DNA of 64,000 bases from Chryseobacterium shigense (GTDB taxonomy: Bacteria > Bacteroidota > Bacteroidia > Flavobacteriales > Weeksellaceae), in NCBI RefSeq assembly GCF_014207845.1, contig NZ_JACHLC010000001.1, positions 62,001-126,000 of the forward strand, read 5' to 3'. Every line of letters begins with the position of its first letter. The stretch's first letter is position 1. This document shows positions 34,411-42,349 of the stretch, piece by piece. The translations under genes were made by a program, and so were the position numbers. Below the pieces are notes generated by a model. That model was not told the origin of the DNA. It saw only the letters and a program-made list of their open reading frames with translations, and did not search any database.

Positions 34411-34668
34411 ATAAGCAAAGTATTTTTTTTTCAACATAAATTTTAACTTTCCTTTTTATTTTTTACCCGGACTCTGCATTTTGGGGAATAACTTGTTACT
34501 TTTTCCGGCATTTATGTAAGATAACGGGCAAACCAGAATGCTGTGTGGTACAGTCATTATAAAAATTGACCGTAAATCGAGAAACAGAAGCAATAAAAAG
34601 TTTTAGTATTAAGGTATATATCAAGTATTTAACATGAGTGCATCACACTCGCCAATAAGCTGATATAC
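34411..34668. other. Start of the surface-protein island, non-coding
   Basis: AT-rich spacer without a recognised gene. A short hairpin GAGTG-CATCA-CACTC (34636-34650) sits just before the conserved 42-bp element and uses the same GAGTG/CACTC letters as that element. Confidence 0.45.
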
Positions 34669-34738
34669 GTTTATATACTCGTGAGTATTTATGAGTGTGT
34701 TTTTTTTGTGGTACCAGGGAACAATAAGGATAAATTTG
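34669..34738 (+). promoter_or_regulatory. Copy 1 of the conserved operator/promoter module, upstream of the regulator gene
   Basis: The 42-bp element (34669-34710) carries CTCGTGAG and GAG-N7-GAG with a 10-bp period, ending in a T run and TTG (34706-34708). TAAATTTG, a match to TAnnTTTG, lies at 34731-34738 after a 22-base spacer. Copy 3 has the same spacing, and 36 of 42 bases are identical between the two. Confidence 0.65.
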
Positions 34739-34789
34739 CTGTTTTATTAAACTATCTGGTTGAAAAGAAATTGTATAATACATACACAA

Positions 34790-34838
34790 ATGAGGCTAAA
34801 CGCAATTTCCGGACAGGTAGGTATTAATACTTTACACT
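34790..34838 (+). pseudogene. Remnant of an exported-protein N-terminus
   Basis: In the leader of the regulator gene a frame beginning ATG 34790 reads MRLNAISGQVGINT. Bases 34811-34830 match 42404-42423, the signal-peptide end of the 469-residue protein, at 19 of 20 positions. The frame then runs out of homology and into the regulator gene in another frame. I read it as a decayed fragment of a paralogous gene. Confidence 0.4.
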
Positions 34839-35846
34839 ATGGCTTTGAAAAAAAAATTTTTTTCTTCAAAATTTTTACAATTATCAGGATTTATTTCTTC
34901 ATGGGGGATCAATGAAAATACGAACGAATCTGAAAAGAACTTCACAGTACTGATTAATCAATATTTGGTACTGCTTTTCATTATTTTTTTCTTTCACAGT
35001 ATTTCTATTATTGTATTTTTAGGAATAACACCGGATAGTATTTTTTTGGGATGCATCTCTTTTTTCTGGATAGGATCAATGCTGTTAAAAGAATATAGAA
35101 AAAATAAAAAGGTAATTATCTGTACTTTTATCTTTCTGTGTCTGGTTATTACCTATTATTCTTCGCTCTGCGGACAGGAAAGCGGTGTCTTTTTGTTCTA
35201 TTTTTCGCTAATATCAGCGCTGCCCTTTTTTTTTGAGATCAAAACAGAAAAAAAAATCATTTATTCTATCGCTTGTTTCGTTCTTGTGCTTCTGTATATC
35301 ACAGTAATATATGATTTTCAGTTAGTTGATAAGAATTCCTTGATCGTTGCTGAGAAATATGAAAAAAAACTAATGCTCCTGAATGTAACTTTCAGCATAT
35401 TGGTTTTTGTTGTGGATTATTATTTTATAGAAAGGAAAAGGTTGATTGTTTCCATGCTTCGGTCTGAAAATGAATATAATATTAATACAATTAAAACATT
35501 ACAGACAGAAAACGAACGGCTGCTGAAGAACCAGTTTATAGTAAACAATCTCACAGAAGACAATATTGATGAGATTATGAAGCTTGCCCAAAAGGATGAC
35601 CCTTTCTTTTTAGATAAATTTCAGTTCTTCTTTCCTGATTTTTTTTCCAGACTGGATGCCGAGACAAAGCTTATTTTATCTGATCAGCGGTTGTGTGCAA
35701 TGATGAGGCTGAATTTAGATACCAAGCAGATAGCCACCTATACCAATACCACAATAAAATCCGTAGAAAGCAAAAAATACAGATTAAGAAAAAAACTGAA
35801 TATTCCTTCTGATGTAGAAATAACTCAGTGGATATTAAGGATTTAA
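34839..35846 (+). CDS. Membrane-anchored LuxR-type HTH regulator of the surface-protein island
   Basis: 335 residues. About six membrane helices lie between residues 45 and 200 (LVLLFIIFFFHSISIIVFL first, LLNVTFSILVFVVDYYFI last), a coiled-coil-like linker spans about 205-240, and a C-terminal helix-turn-helix follows (LNLDTKQIATYTNTTIKSVE, KYRLRKKLNIPSDVEITQWI). No receiver or enzymatic domain is present. This is a one-component membrane regulator of unknown signal. The conserved 42-bp module lies before this gene and before two further units, which suggests it controls itself and the island. A hairpin terminator follows. Confidence 0.78.
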   Translation: MALKKKFFSSKFLQLSGFISSWGINENTNESEKNFTVLINQYLVLLFIIFFFHSISIIVFLGITPDSIFLGCISFFWIGSMLLKEYRKNKKVIICTFIFLCLVITYYSSLCGQESGVFLFYFSLISALPFFFEIKTEKKIIYSIACFVLVLLYITVIYDFQLVDKNSLIVAEKYEKKLMLLNVTFSILVFVVDYYFIERKRLIVSMLRSENEYNINTIKTLQTENERLLKNQFIVNNLTEDNIDEIMKLAQKDDPFFLDKFQFFFPDFFSRLDAETKLILSDQRLCAMMRLNLDTKQIATYTNTTIKSVESKKYRLRKKLNIPSDVEITQWILRI

Positions 35847-35873
35847 ATAAAATGCCTTGTGTACTCATTTAGG

Positions 35874-35892
35874 CTCACTTATGTGAGTTTTT
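35874..35892 (+). terminator. Terminator of the membrane regulator gene
   Basis: The CTCAC-TTAT-GTGAG hairpin (35874-35887) is followed by TTTTT, 28 bases after the stop. It abuts copy 2 of the conserved module. Confidence 0.6.
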
Positions 35893-35956
35893 ACCCTTGC
35901 GAGTGTTTATGAGAGTTCTTTTTTTTGGAAAAAGAATGGATTAAAGGAGATTTTTG
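35887..35956 (+). promoter_or_regulatory. Copy 2 of the conserved operator/promoter module
   Basis: The 42-bp element at 35887-35928 (32 of 42 bases as copy 3) has the core CGAGTGTTTATGAG and a T run with TTG at 35925-35927. The expected -7 position holds GATTTTTG (35949-35956), which keeps TTTG but loses the first T of the consensus. It would drive the 36202 gene and possibly the giant gene after it. Confidence 0.5.
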
Positions 35957-36201
35957 TATCTACTTTAAAACACACTGACATATGATGAAACTTCGTTGCA
36001 ATAACGTACTTGTTATTAACTAATTACATTTTTATTACAGAACTATAGGATAGGAGCTTGCCAAGGTAGGTTTGTATTCTGCTTTCTGATGCTGAAAACA
36101 GCATCCGGACTTCTGTAAAGTTCAATTCTTTTAAATAATAGACACCTTTCATTCAAAATAATACCCTGAATATTTTTTTGAAAGACCCCATATATCTATC
36201 A
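35957..36201 (+). other. Long structured leader of the exported-protein gene
   Basis: About 240 bases separate the module from the ATG at 36202. They contain a 13-codon frame MMKLRCNNVLVIN (35982-36023) and a perfect 7-bp hairpin with an AAAA loop (GATGCTG/CAGCATC, 36088-36105). No larger gene is seen. The leader could regulate translation or simply be relic sequence. Confidence 0.35.
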
Positions 36202-36840
36202 ATGGTAAAAAAACAAATAATCAAAACTTTTCATCCGGGATACTTTCTGATTATCAGAAGGTCTCTGGGGTTTTGTTATTTATTTTTTTGTTTCACGTCA
36301 TTCCCGTCACAGACATTTATCCATAATAAGAATTTCCTGCATAGCCATAAAGGAACTGTAATTCATATAGAACAGGATTCACAAACAGAAGCTGTTATTT
36401 TCATTGCAGATAAAACAGAGATTTCAGGATTAGAAAACATCAGTTCTTCCAAATATATAATAAAACAAAAAAACACCAAACTTTCAGACAAAGCCGCTAA
36501 AAAAAGAAGCTCTGATAAGAGTGTCAGGAAGCTGACTGGAGATAAAATGAATTCCTCTTCGCAGGTTTCCACTGTACATAAAACTTCTCCGGTAATCAGA
36601 AATATTTTCCAGCCAAAATCCAGCGAATATTTCACTACAGGCAGCCATTTTAATAATTCTGCGGTGATTCCTGCCGGTAATTTGAATATAAAAATAGCAG
36701 TGCTTTCTGCACCTTATTTTAACAGATTCAGGAATTTTTCATTAGATCCATCATTTGAAAAAAAATATTTATCCTTATTGATTTATAAGGTCTTAATTAA
36801 TAATCATACCGTAAGGCCTCCTCCCTGTAATGCCATATAA
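36202..36840 (+). CDS. Small exported or membrane-anchored protein of the island, unknown function
   Basis: 212 residues from the ATG at 36202; an in-frame TTG at 36178 is less likely. The N-terminus has a long hydrophobic stretch (YFLIIRRSLGFCYLFFCFTS) that can be a signal anchor. After it come a probable beta segment (KGTVIHIEQDSQTEAVIFI) and a basic, serine/lysine-rich middle (SDKAAKKRSSDKSVRK). The C-terminus is poorly structured. I do not recognise a family. It precedes the giant gene by 133 bases and probably shares its transcript. Confidence 0.55.
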   Translation: MVKKQIIKTFHPGYFLIIRRSLGFCYLFFCFTSFPSQTFIHNKNFLHSHKGTVIHIEQDSQTEAVIFIADKTEISGLENISSSKYIIKQKNTKLSDKAAKKRSSDKSVRKLTGDKMNSSSQVSTVHKTSPVIRNIFQPKSSEYFTTGSHFNNSAVIPAGNLNIKIAVLSAPYFNRFRNFSLDPSFEKKYLSLLIYKVLINNHTVRPPPCNAI

Positions 36841-36973
36841 ATATTTGTAATACAGTGAAAAAATATCCTGTATTGCATCTTATTATCCGCTTTATTATAA
36901 ATGTATAATGTCGTTCTGTTTCTATGGAATAGATCAGGCGGATTCTTTAAGTTATTAAATTTTATACAATTAG

Positions 36974-39900
36974 ATGAGAAAAACAAACATATTAATTTGG
37001 TGTATATTCTGCTTTTTCAGCAGTATGATATACGCCCAGACTCCGGGGGGAGTTGCAGGAACCACAATTGAGTACTGGTTGAGCGCAGATCAGGTACAAG
37101 CAAGTTTGCCTGCCGATGGTTCAGATATTACTGCTTGGCAAGATCTATCAGGAAATGGAAGAAACTTTAGTAACGGAGAAGCAAATCCATTTTTTCCAAA
37201 GTTTAATAAATCTGCTATGAATTTTCACTCAGCAGTAGATTTTTATTTTCAGGACTCAGATGATGGAGGACCAAGTGACGCCAATAATAGAAGAAGAAAA
37301 CTTATAGCAAATGCTAATTCATTAGTGCCGAATACAGGCAGATCTTATTTTGTGATTTGGATTTCTAAATTGGATCAGGGGAACTCGGCTTCGGAAGCTA
37401 CAGTATTTGGTCTTAATGGAGATACAAGTTCAGGAACCACCAATGGAAATCAATATGGATGGAATGGCAGCAACGGAAGATTATGGCATAGAACAAGAGC
37501 TACTGCATATACTCATAATAGTACAGCAGAGCGGAATTATGGAATTGGGATTGCTGTATTACCAAATAATAGCGGAACTGCCCAACAACAATATCTTAAT
37601 GCTTTAGCAAGCTCAACATCTATGCCGGGAAGAACATTAGGAACAGGAACGTTTCCTAGTGTAATAGGTACTTCGGCAACAGATACAGGCTCTGATCGTT
37701 ATTTCTTTGGAGAAGTTATGGAGATTATAGTAATGTCAAAAACTGGTACAGGAAATACACTTACTGCTGATGAGTTAAAAAAAATAAACACACATCTTGC
37801 CGTTAAATATGGTATCACATTAAATGCATCACAGACAGATTATATTCTTTCTGACGGTACATCCATTTATAATAGTGCCAATGCAGGATATACGGCTTAT
37901 AATAAGGATATTTTCGGTATTGCCAGAGATAATGCCAGCGGTTTATACCAAAAGCAGTCTGCAAGTACAGACAACCCTGTACTGACCGTTTATTTGGGAA
38001 GCACAATAGCAGAAACCAATGCTGAAAATACAGAAACTATGACAGATAAAAATGCACTTATGTTTGGTGCTAATGGCCTGTCAGGAAATGCTTCTTATTC
38101 TCATGATGTTGGGACTGCGTTTCAAAACTATACATTACAGTCGAATACAGATCCGGTTACAGGGGCTATCACATCAGAAAGATTGTCAATTATTTTCAAT
38201 TATAAATTAAGAGCCCAGACTACAGGACAGTCTTCTTTCACGGTAAATATGAAACCCGGCCAGGGAGAATGGCTTTTAGTAAGCAGCGATCCTACTTTTG
38301 CTCCGGCTAACACAAGAATCTACAAGATTACCGGAGGAAACGTAAATAACGTAGTAATCAACAATGGAGATTACGTAGGCTTTACATCATTTATTAAAGC
38401 ACCTGCTGGAGTTGCAAACGGGTTGAAAATGTGGCTGAATGCTTCTAAAGAAAGTACCATTACATTAAACGGTGCAGGAGAAGTAATTAACTGGGTAGAC
38501 CATGCAGGATACGGAACTACGTTTTCTAAGATTACTTCGAATTCCACAGCTCCGTTATATATGAGCTGTGATGAGAAGATGAACTTCCACCCGTCAGTAT
38601 ATTTCCGTCAGTCAGCGCAGTATTTATCGACACGTAAAGGTCCTTTTAGTGTTGCTGCCCCGGATGATTATACCATTTTTACAGCACTTAATGCTAACTT
38701 CAATACTTCAAACCGTATCTATTTTACATCTTACGGATCATTAACCCGAAGCCTATACCCTGCATTAGGGGTAAGAGAAGGTGCTACTAACCTGCAGGGA
38801 AGAGCCAGAATATATGACAGCGGCGGAGCAGGAGCTGTAGACGGTACCGCCATATTATTTAATGGTGGAGCTACAACAGCTATGGCGCATACCATGAAGA
38901 AAAATACCTATTTCCGGTTATATGCAGACAGCTATATGGAACAGCTTAACGAAACCAGTGCCGGACGAGGATCAAGAATGAACGGACCTGGTACTCTTGG
39001 TTATGGAGGATCATCCGATTCAAGAAACCTAATAGGGGTTATAGGAGAGCATATTGCTTACGAAGGAGATCTTTCAGATGCAGACCGTTATAAAATAGAT
39101 TCTTACCTGGGATTAAAATACGGAATTACCACAGACAGAAACAAAACATCCAATACAGTTAACTTTGATTTCGTTTTGTCAGACGGAACAATCGTTTGGC
39201 CGGGAACTTCTAACAGTGCGTATAATAATTATCACCACAATGTAGCCTCTGTAGTAAGAGACGATGTGGCAGATTTATACAACAGACAGGCTAAATCTAC
39301 CGATTTAGGAGCAATCCTGCATATGGGAGTAGGTACATCATTAGGATGTAATGCCCAGCTTACGGATATTATTAATGATAAGTCTGCCCTTACATGGGGA
39401 CATAATGCACAGCCGGTTACAACACTTTCATTAGCCGGAAATACAGCGATATGCGGTGCATTTGACAGCAAAATTAATGGCAGAATCTGGTTAGTGGATA
39501 ATACAAACTTTAACCAGAGTGTTTTGGTAAGAGCAGCAGGCGGGGACTTCCCGTACAGCGGTGCCAACTGGCAGGTGTATATGCTGGTAGCAGACAGTGA
39601 AGCTAAATTTGCAGCGAATAACTGGGATGAAGCTATTCCAATGACATTCTCCAATGGAGGACACCAGGCGAATTATAATTTTAACGATAAGAAAACGTAT
39701 ATTTCATTTGCAGCAAAACAGCTGCCTGGAGCGTGCGAAGCCTGTACATTCAGCGGAGTTAAAAAATTAGAGTTCAATACATGGACAAGAGGAGCAATGA
39801 CCAAATCTTATGATTTAGGTGACGGATTTACAGCTAACGTAAATGTAACCATTGAATCTCCTGCCACTATGAGGACCAACTATCCAAGAGCTTCCGACTA

Positions 39901-41461
39901 TAGATCATTGAGAGAATATAGAAGAGGAGATATTACCAAGAAGATGACCACAAAAGTTACCTTCTCAAAATCTGCCAATGCAAAATTTGAAATTTTTGAA
40001 ATCAGCAGAAGAACAGGAAGACTGGATAATGTAGAAGTGTACGGTATGTGCAGCGGAGGAAAAGTTTATCCTAAGCTAAGTTATACAAGAACTGCAGCAA
40101 GATCTTCTTATACTATCCTTGCTGACGGAAAATCTGTTGCAAAACCAATGTCTTCTTCTTATACAAGCACAAGAGGAAGAATGCAGGTAGAATTTGATCA
40201 GGCTGTAGAAGAAATATACATTGTACATTATGGAACCGGAAGTACTTCCGGAAGCGGAAATATGAGAATTGGTATAGGAGCCATGAAGCTGTCTTGTCCT
40301 AAAGCTCTCCCTCCGGCAAATGAAGACGGTTTAATATTTACCAAAGAAGCAGATACTGATGTACTGTTATGTAACGAAGTGAACTTTGCTTATAAAGTTT
40401 ACAACACAAACTGTGCAGTAAAAACAGTTAATTTTACAGATGTACTGCCTGCAGGAATGAAATGGTTAGGAAACAGCCTTTCAGCAGATCAGAATAATGA
40501 TGCAGCTGTAGATGCAGCGCCGTTATATGCTAACGGAAATACAATCAGCCTTACAGGTATAACTGTTCCTGGATCAGGATATGTTACAATCAGAGGAAAA
40601 GCGTATTTTGAAGATACGGCAGCAGCAGGATTATATGATACAGGACATGCTTCCATCAGCTATGTAAGCCTTGGTGTAAACAAAACACTTCAAAGTTGTG
40701 ACACATATGCGGCAGGCTGTGCAGTAACCACAGTAAATGCCCTGCCTACTCCAAACAGACCAAAACCTATTGTTGTCAATTCTTATGTTACAGACAAATC
40801 GTGTTACGATTCTGAAGGAGTAATTACAGTTACCTTAACAGTAGACAACCAAAATGCTTCTGCTGTTTCAGATGCAGTAGTAGATTTTAACTACACTGAT
40901 ACCTTTACATTGGTAGCGAATTCATTAAAAATCAACAATAATGATTTCCCGGCCGCCTCTTTAGAGACTACAGCAGGTGATATTTCTGTTGACGGATTTA
41001 ATCTGCCGGCAGGTGTCAGCACGATTACATTTAAGTTAAAAGCTCCTATTGTTGCCTCATTAATACCGGTGCCAGACGTTTTATCTATAGCTTATGACCT
41101 GTCGACTTCAGGAGAATCAGACTGTCAGCCTCTGGTTATTAGCGATAATAATGATGAACTTAATGTACCGTTCTGTGCTTACTGTACTCAAAACCCTTCT
41201 ACTGCAGCAGGTGTGAAATCTTCTGTAGGTATATCAACGCTTAAAACACAAGATGTTCAGGCTTGGATGAACGGCGTTAAAAATGGACAGATTGTAATAG
41301 AATCTAAAGAAAAAGGATTCATCATTACAAGAACTACAAGAGCTTCTATTGCACAGCCGGTTGCAGGTATGATTATTTACGATACAACCAGTGATGCAAA
41401 CTGTATCAGTTTATACAATGGTACTGCCTGGAAGTGTATAGAGAGAAAGTGTAACCAATAA
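36974..41461 (+). CDS. Giant secreted surface protein with laminin-G-like and DUF11-like domains
   Basis: 1495 residues. Signal peptide to about residue 22 (SSMIYAQ). Two similar halves follow, each beginning WLSAD or WLNASKE with a WQDLSGNG/WVDHAGYG strand, typical of a concanavalin-like fold. Each ends with a KYGIT-type block and YILSDGT/FVLSDGT (about 275-320 and 700-745), matching the repeat module of Bacteroidota surface proteins (DUF8202-like). A DUF11-like beta domain follows near residues 1120-1220 (VLLCNEVNFAYKVYNT). The C-terminus has GMIIYDTTSDANCISLYNGTAW. No type IX tail and no enzymatic motif are visible, so it is an adhesin-like or structural surface protein. Confidence 0.8.
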   Translation: MRKTNILIWCIFCFFSSMIYAQTPGGVAGTTIEYWLSADQVQASLPADGSDITAWQDLSGNGRNFSNGEANPFFPKFNKSAMNFHSAVDFYFQDSDDGGPSDANNRRRKLIANANSLVPNTGRSYFVIWISKLDQGNSASEATVFGLNGDTSSGTTNGNQYGWNGSNGRLWHRTRATAYTHNSTAERNYGIGIAVLPNNSGTAQQQYLNALASSTSMPGRTLGTGTFPSVIGTSATDTGSDRYFFGEVMEIIVMSKTGTGNTLTADELKKINTHLAVKYGITLNASQTDYILSDGTSIYNSANAGYTAYNKDIFGIARDNASGLYQKQSASTDNPVLTVYLGSTIAETNAENTETMTDKNALMFGANGLSGNASYSHDVGTAFQNYTLQSNTDPVTGAITSERLSIIFNYKLRAQTTGQSSFTVNMKPGQGEWLLVSSDPTFAPANTRIYKITGGNVNNVVINNGDYVGFTSFIKAPAGVANGLKMWLNASKESTITLNGAGEVINWVDHAGYGTTFSKITSNSTAPLYMSCDEKMNFHPSVYFRQSAQYLSTRKGPFSVAAPDDYTIFTALNANFNTSNRIYFTSYGSLTRSLYPALGVREGATNLQGRARIYDSGGAGAVDGTAILFNGGATTAMAHTMKKNTYFRLYADSYMEQLNETSAGRGSRMNGPGTLGYGGSSDSRNLIGVIGEHIAYEGDLSDADRYKIDSYLGLKYGITTDRNKTSNTVNFDFVLSDGTIVWPGTSNSAYNNYHHNVASVVRDDVADLYNRQAKSTDLGAILHMGVGTSLGCNAQLTDIINDKSALTWGHNAQPVTTLSLAGNTAICGAFDSKINGRIWLVDNTNFNQSVLVRAAGGDFPYSGANWQVYMLVADSEAKFAANNWDEAIPMTFSNGGHQANYNFNDKKTYISFAAKQLPGACEACTFSGVKKLEFNTWTRGAMTKSYDLGDGFTANVNVTIESPATMRTNYPRASDYRSLREYRRGDITKKMTTKVTFSKSANAKFEIFEISRRTGRLDNVEVYGMCSGGKVYPKLSYTRTAARSSYTILADGKSVAKPMSSSYTSTRGRMQVEFDQAVEEIYIVHYGTGSTSGSGNMRIGIGAMKLSCPKALPPANEDGLIFTKEADTDVLLCNEVNFAYKVYNTNCAVKTVNFTDVLPAGMKWLGNSLSADQNNDAAVDAAPLYANGNTISLTGITVPGSGYVTIRGKAYFEDTAAAGLYDTGHASISYVSLGVNKTLQSCDTYAAGCAVTTVNALPTPNRPKPIVVNSYVTDKSCYDSEGVITVTLTVDNQNASAVSDAVVDFNYTDTFTLVANSLKINNNDFPAASLETTAGDISVDGFNLPAGVSTITFKLKAPIVASLIPVPDVLSIAYDLSTSGESDCQPLVISDNNDELNVPFCAYCTQNPSTAAGVKSSVGISTLKTQDVQAWMNGVKNGQIVIESKEKGFIITRTTRASIAQPVAGMIIYDTTSDANCISLYNGTAWKCIERKCNQ

Positions 41462-41520
41462 TGCTATTTATATCTCTGTCTGTTTATGACAGGCAGAGAT
41501 TAATCAAAATTTTTATTAAC

Positions 41521-42030
41521 ATGAAAAAATTATTTTTATATATAGGCTTTCTTTCTTTTTCGGGCTTGGCTTTAGGTCAGGTGGCAATAGGAAAAAGCAC
41601 TATAACAAACAATAGTGTTTTATTAGAGTTTGATGACTCGGCATCAAATGCAAAAGGAATTATTCTGCCTTCTGTAAGTACAGTCCCTTCGGCTCCTGTT
41701 AACGGAACTTTTATTTTCAATGCAAACACAAAGAAAATTGAAGTTTACCAAAACGGCAGCTGGGTAGGACTTACAGATGCGGGAAATATTACAGGGCTTT
41801 ATAATAACAGCTCTTCAGAAGTTGCTTCTGCCGGAGTTATTATTGGGAATAAAGACACAGCACCCAAAGGAGCTTTAGTGCTGGAAAGTGATAACAAAGC
41901 ATTGATTCTTCCAAAAATTGGAAACCCGCATACTGCTGTAGGTTCTCCATATCCCGGAATGATCTGTTATGATACCGTAAGTAACTCTTTAGCTGTTTTT
42001 GATGGCAATGTCTGGAGTTATTGGAAGTAA
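41521..42030 (+). CDS. Exported protein with GMICYDTVS-type surface motif
   Basis: 169 residues from the ATG that opens a signal peptide (MKKLFLYIGFLSFSGLALGQ); the in-frame ATG at 41461 would add 20 residues ahead of it and is less likely. The mature part consists of short beta segments with two similar blocks (GTFIFNANTKKIEVYQNGSW, and MICYDTVSNSLAVFDGNVW). This pattern recurs at the end of the giant protein and near the start of the 469-residue protein. The function is unknown; co-expression with the giant gene (60-base gap) suggests a surface role. Confidence 0.65.
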   Translation: MKKLFLYIGFLSFSGLALGQVAIGKSTITNNSVLLEFDDSASNAKGIILPSVSTVPSAPVNGTFIFNANTKKIEVYQNGSWVGLTDAGNITGLYNNSSSEVASAGVIIGNKDTAPKGALVLESDNKALILPKIGNPHTAVGSPYPGMICYDTVSNSLAVFDGNVWSYWK

Positions 42031-42055
42031 AAATGAAATTTAACTATTCTATTTT

Positions 42056-42090
42056 AATTGCCGCTTACGAAAGTAAGCGGTAATTTTTTT
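42056..42090 (+). terminator. Terminator of the giant gene unit
   Basis: CCGCTTAC-GAAA-GTAAGCGG (42061-42080), extended by A-T pairs on both sides, is followed by T. It lies 26 bases after the stop of the 169-residue protein gene and isolates the upstream unit from the next promoter module. Confidence 0.85.
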
Positions 42091-42207
42091 AACCCCTTAT
42101 ATTTCATAATAAAAAAACACCTGATGTCATTTCTCCTGTTAAAATCCTTAAATGAATATTGGGTTAGTGTAGTAAGTGACTCATATTCAATTGATTTTGA
42201 CAGACAA
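42091..42207. other. Spacer before copy 3 of the module
   Basis: AT-rich spacer between the terminator and the third module copy. An 86-codon open frame that covers this region (42058-42318) shows no signal peptide, motif or coding bias and overlaps both the terminator and the promoter, so I do not call it a gene. Confidence 0.4.
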
Positions 42208-42277
42208 GTTTATATCCTCGCGAGTGTTTATGAGGGGGTATTTTTTGTGCGAAAAAAAGACAATTGCAATAATTTTG
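42208..42277 (+). promoter_or_regulatory. Copy 3 of the conserved operator/promoter module, upstream of the 469-residue protein
   Basis: The 42-bp element at 42208-42249 has CTCGCGAG, CGAGTGTTTATGAG, a T run and TTG at 42245-42247. TAATTTTG (TAnnTTTG) lies at 42270-42277 with the same 22-base spacer as copy 1. The -7 box is 72 bases before the ATG at 42350. Confidence 0.65.
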
Positions 42278-42349
42278 CACAATTAATATTAAATACTGTT
42301 TTCCTTAAAACAGCCTAAGATATTAACAAAAAACACAGTTAAAATTTAA

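Noticed and set aside
41461-41520. 20-residue N-terminal extension of the 169-residue exported protein
   Set aside because: The internal ATG at 41521 starts a clean signal peptide; the extension would hide it.
34669-42249. The three 42-bp elements read as Rho-independent terminators
   Set aside because: They have a T run after a weak stem, but the conserved loop, the conserved TTG after the T run and the following TAnnTTTG-like box at constant distance fit a promoter/operator better. A real terminator hairpin lies separately before copy 2 and before copy 3.
42058-42318. 86-codon open frame in the spacer before the 469-residue protein
   Set aside because: It overlaps a strong terminator and the third 42-bp module; no signal peptide or motif, and the module explains the sequence better.
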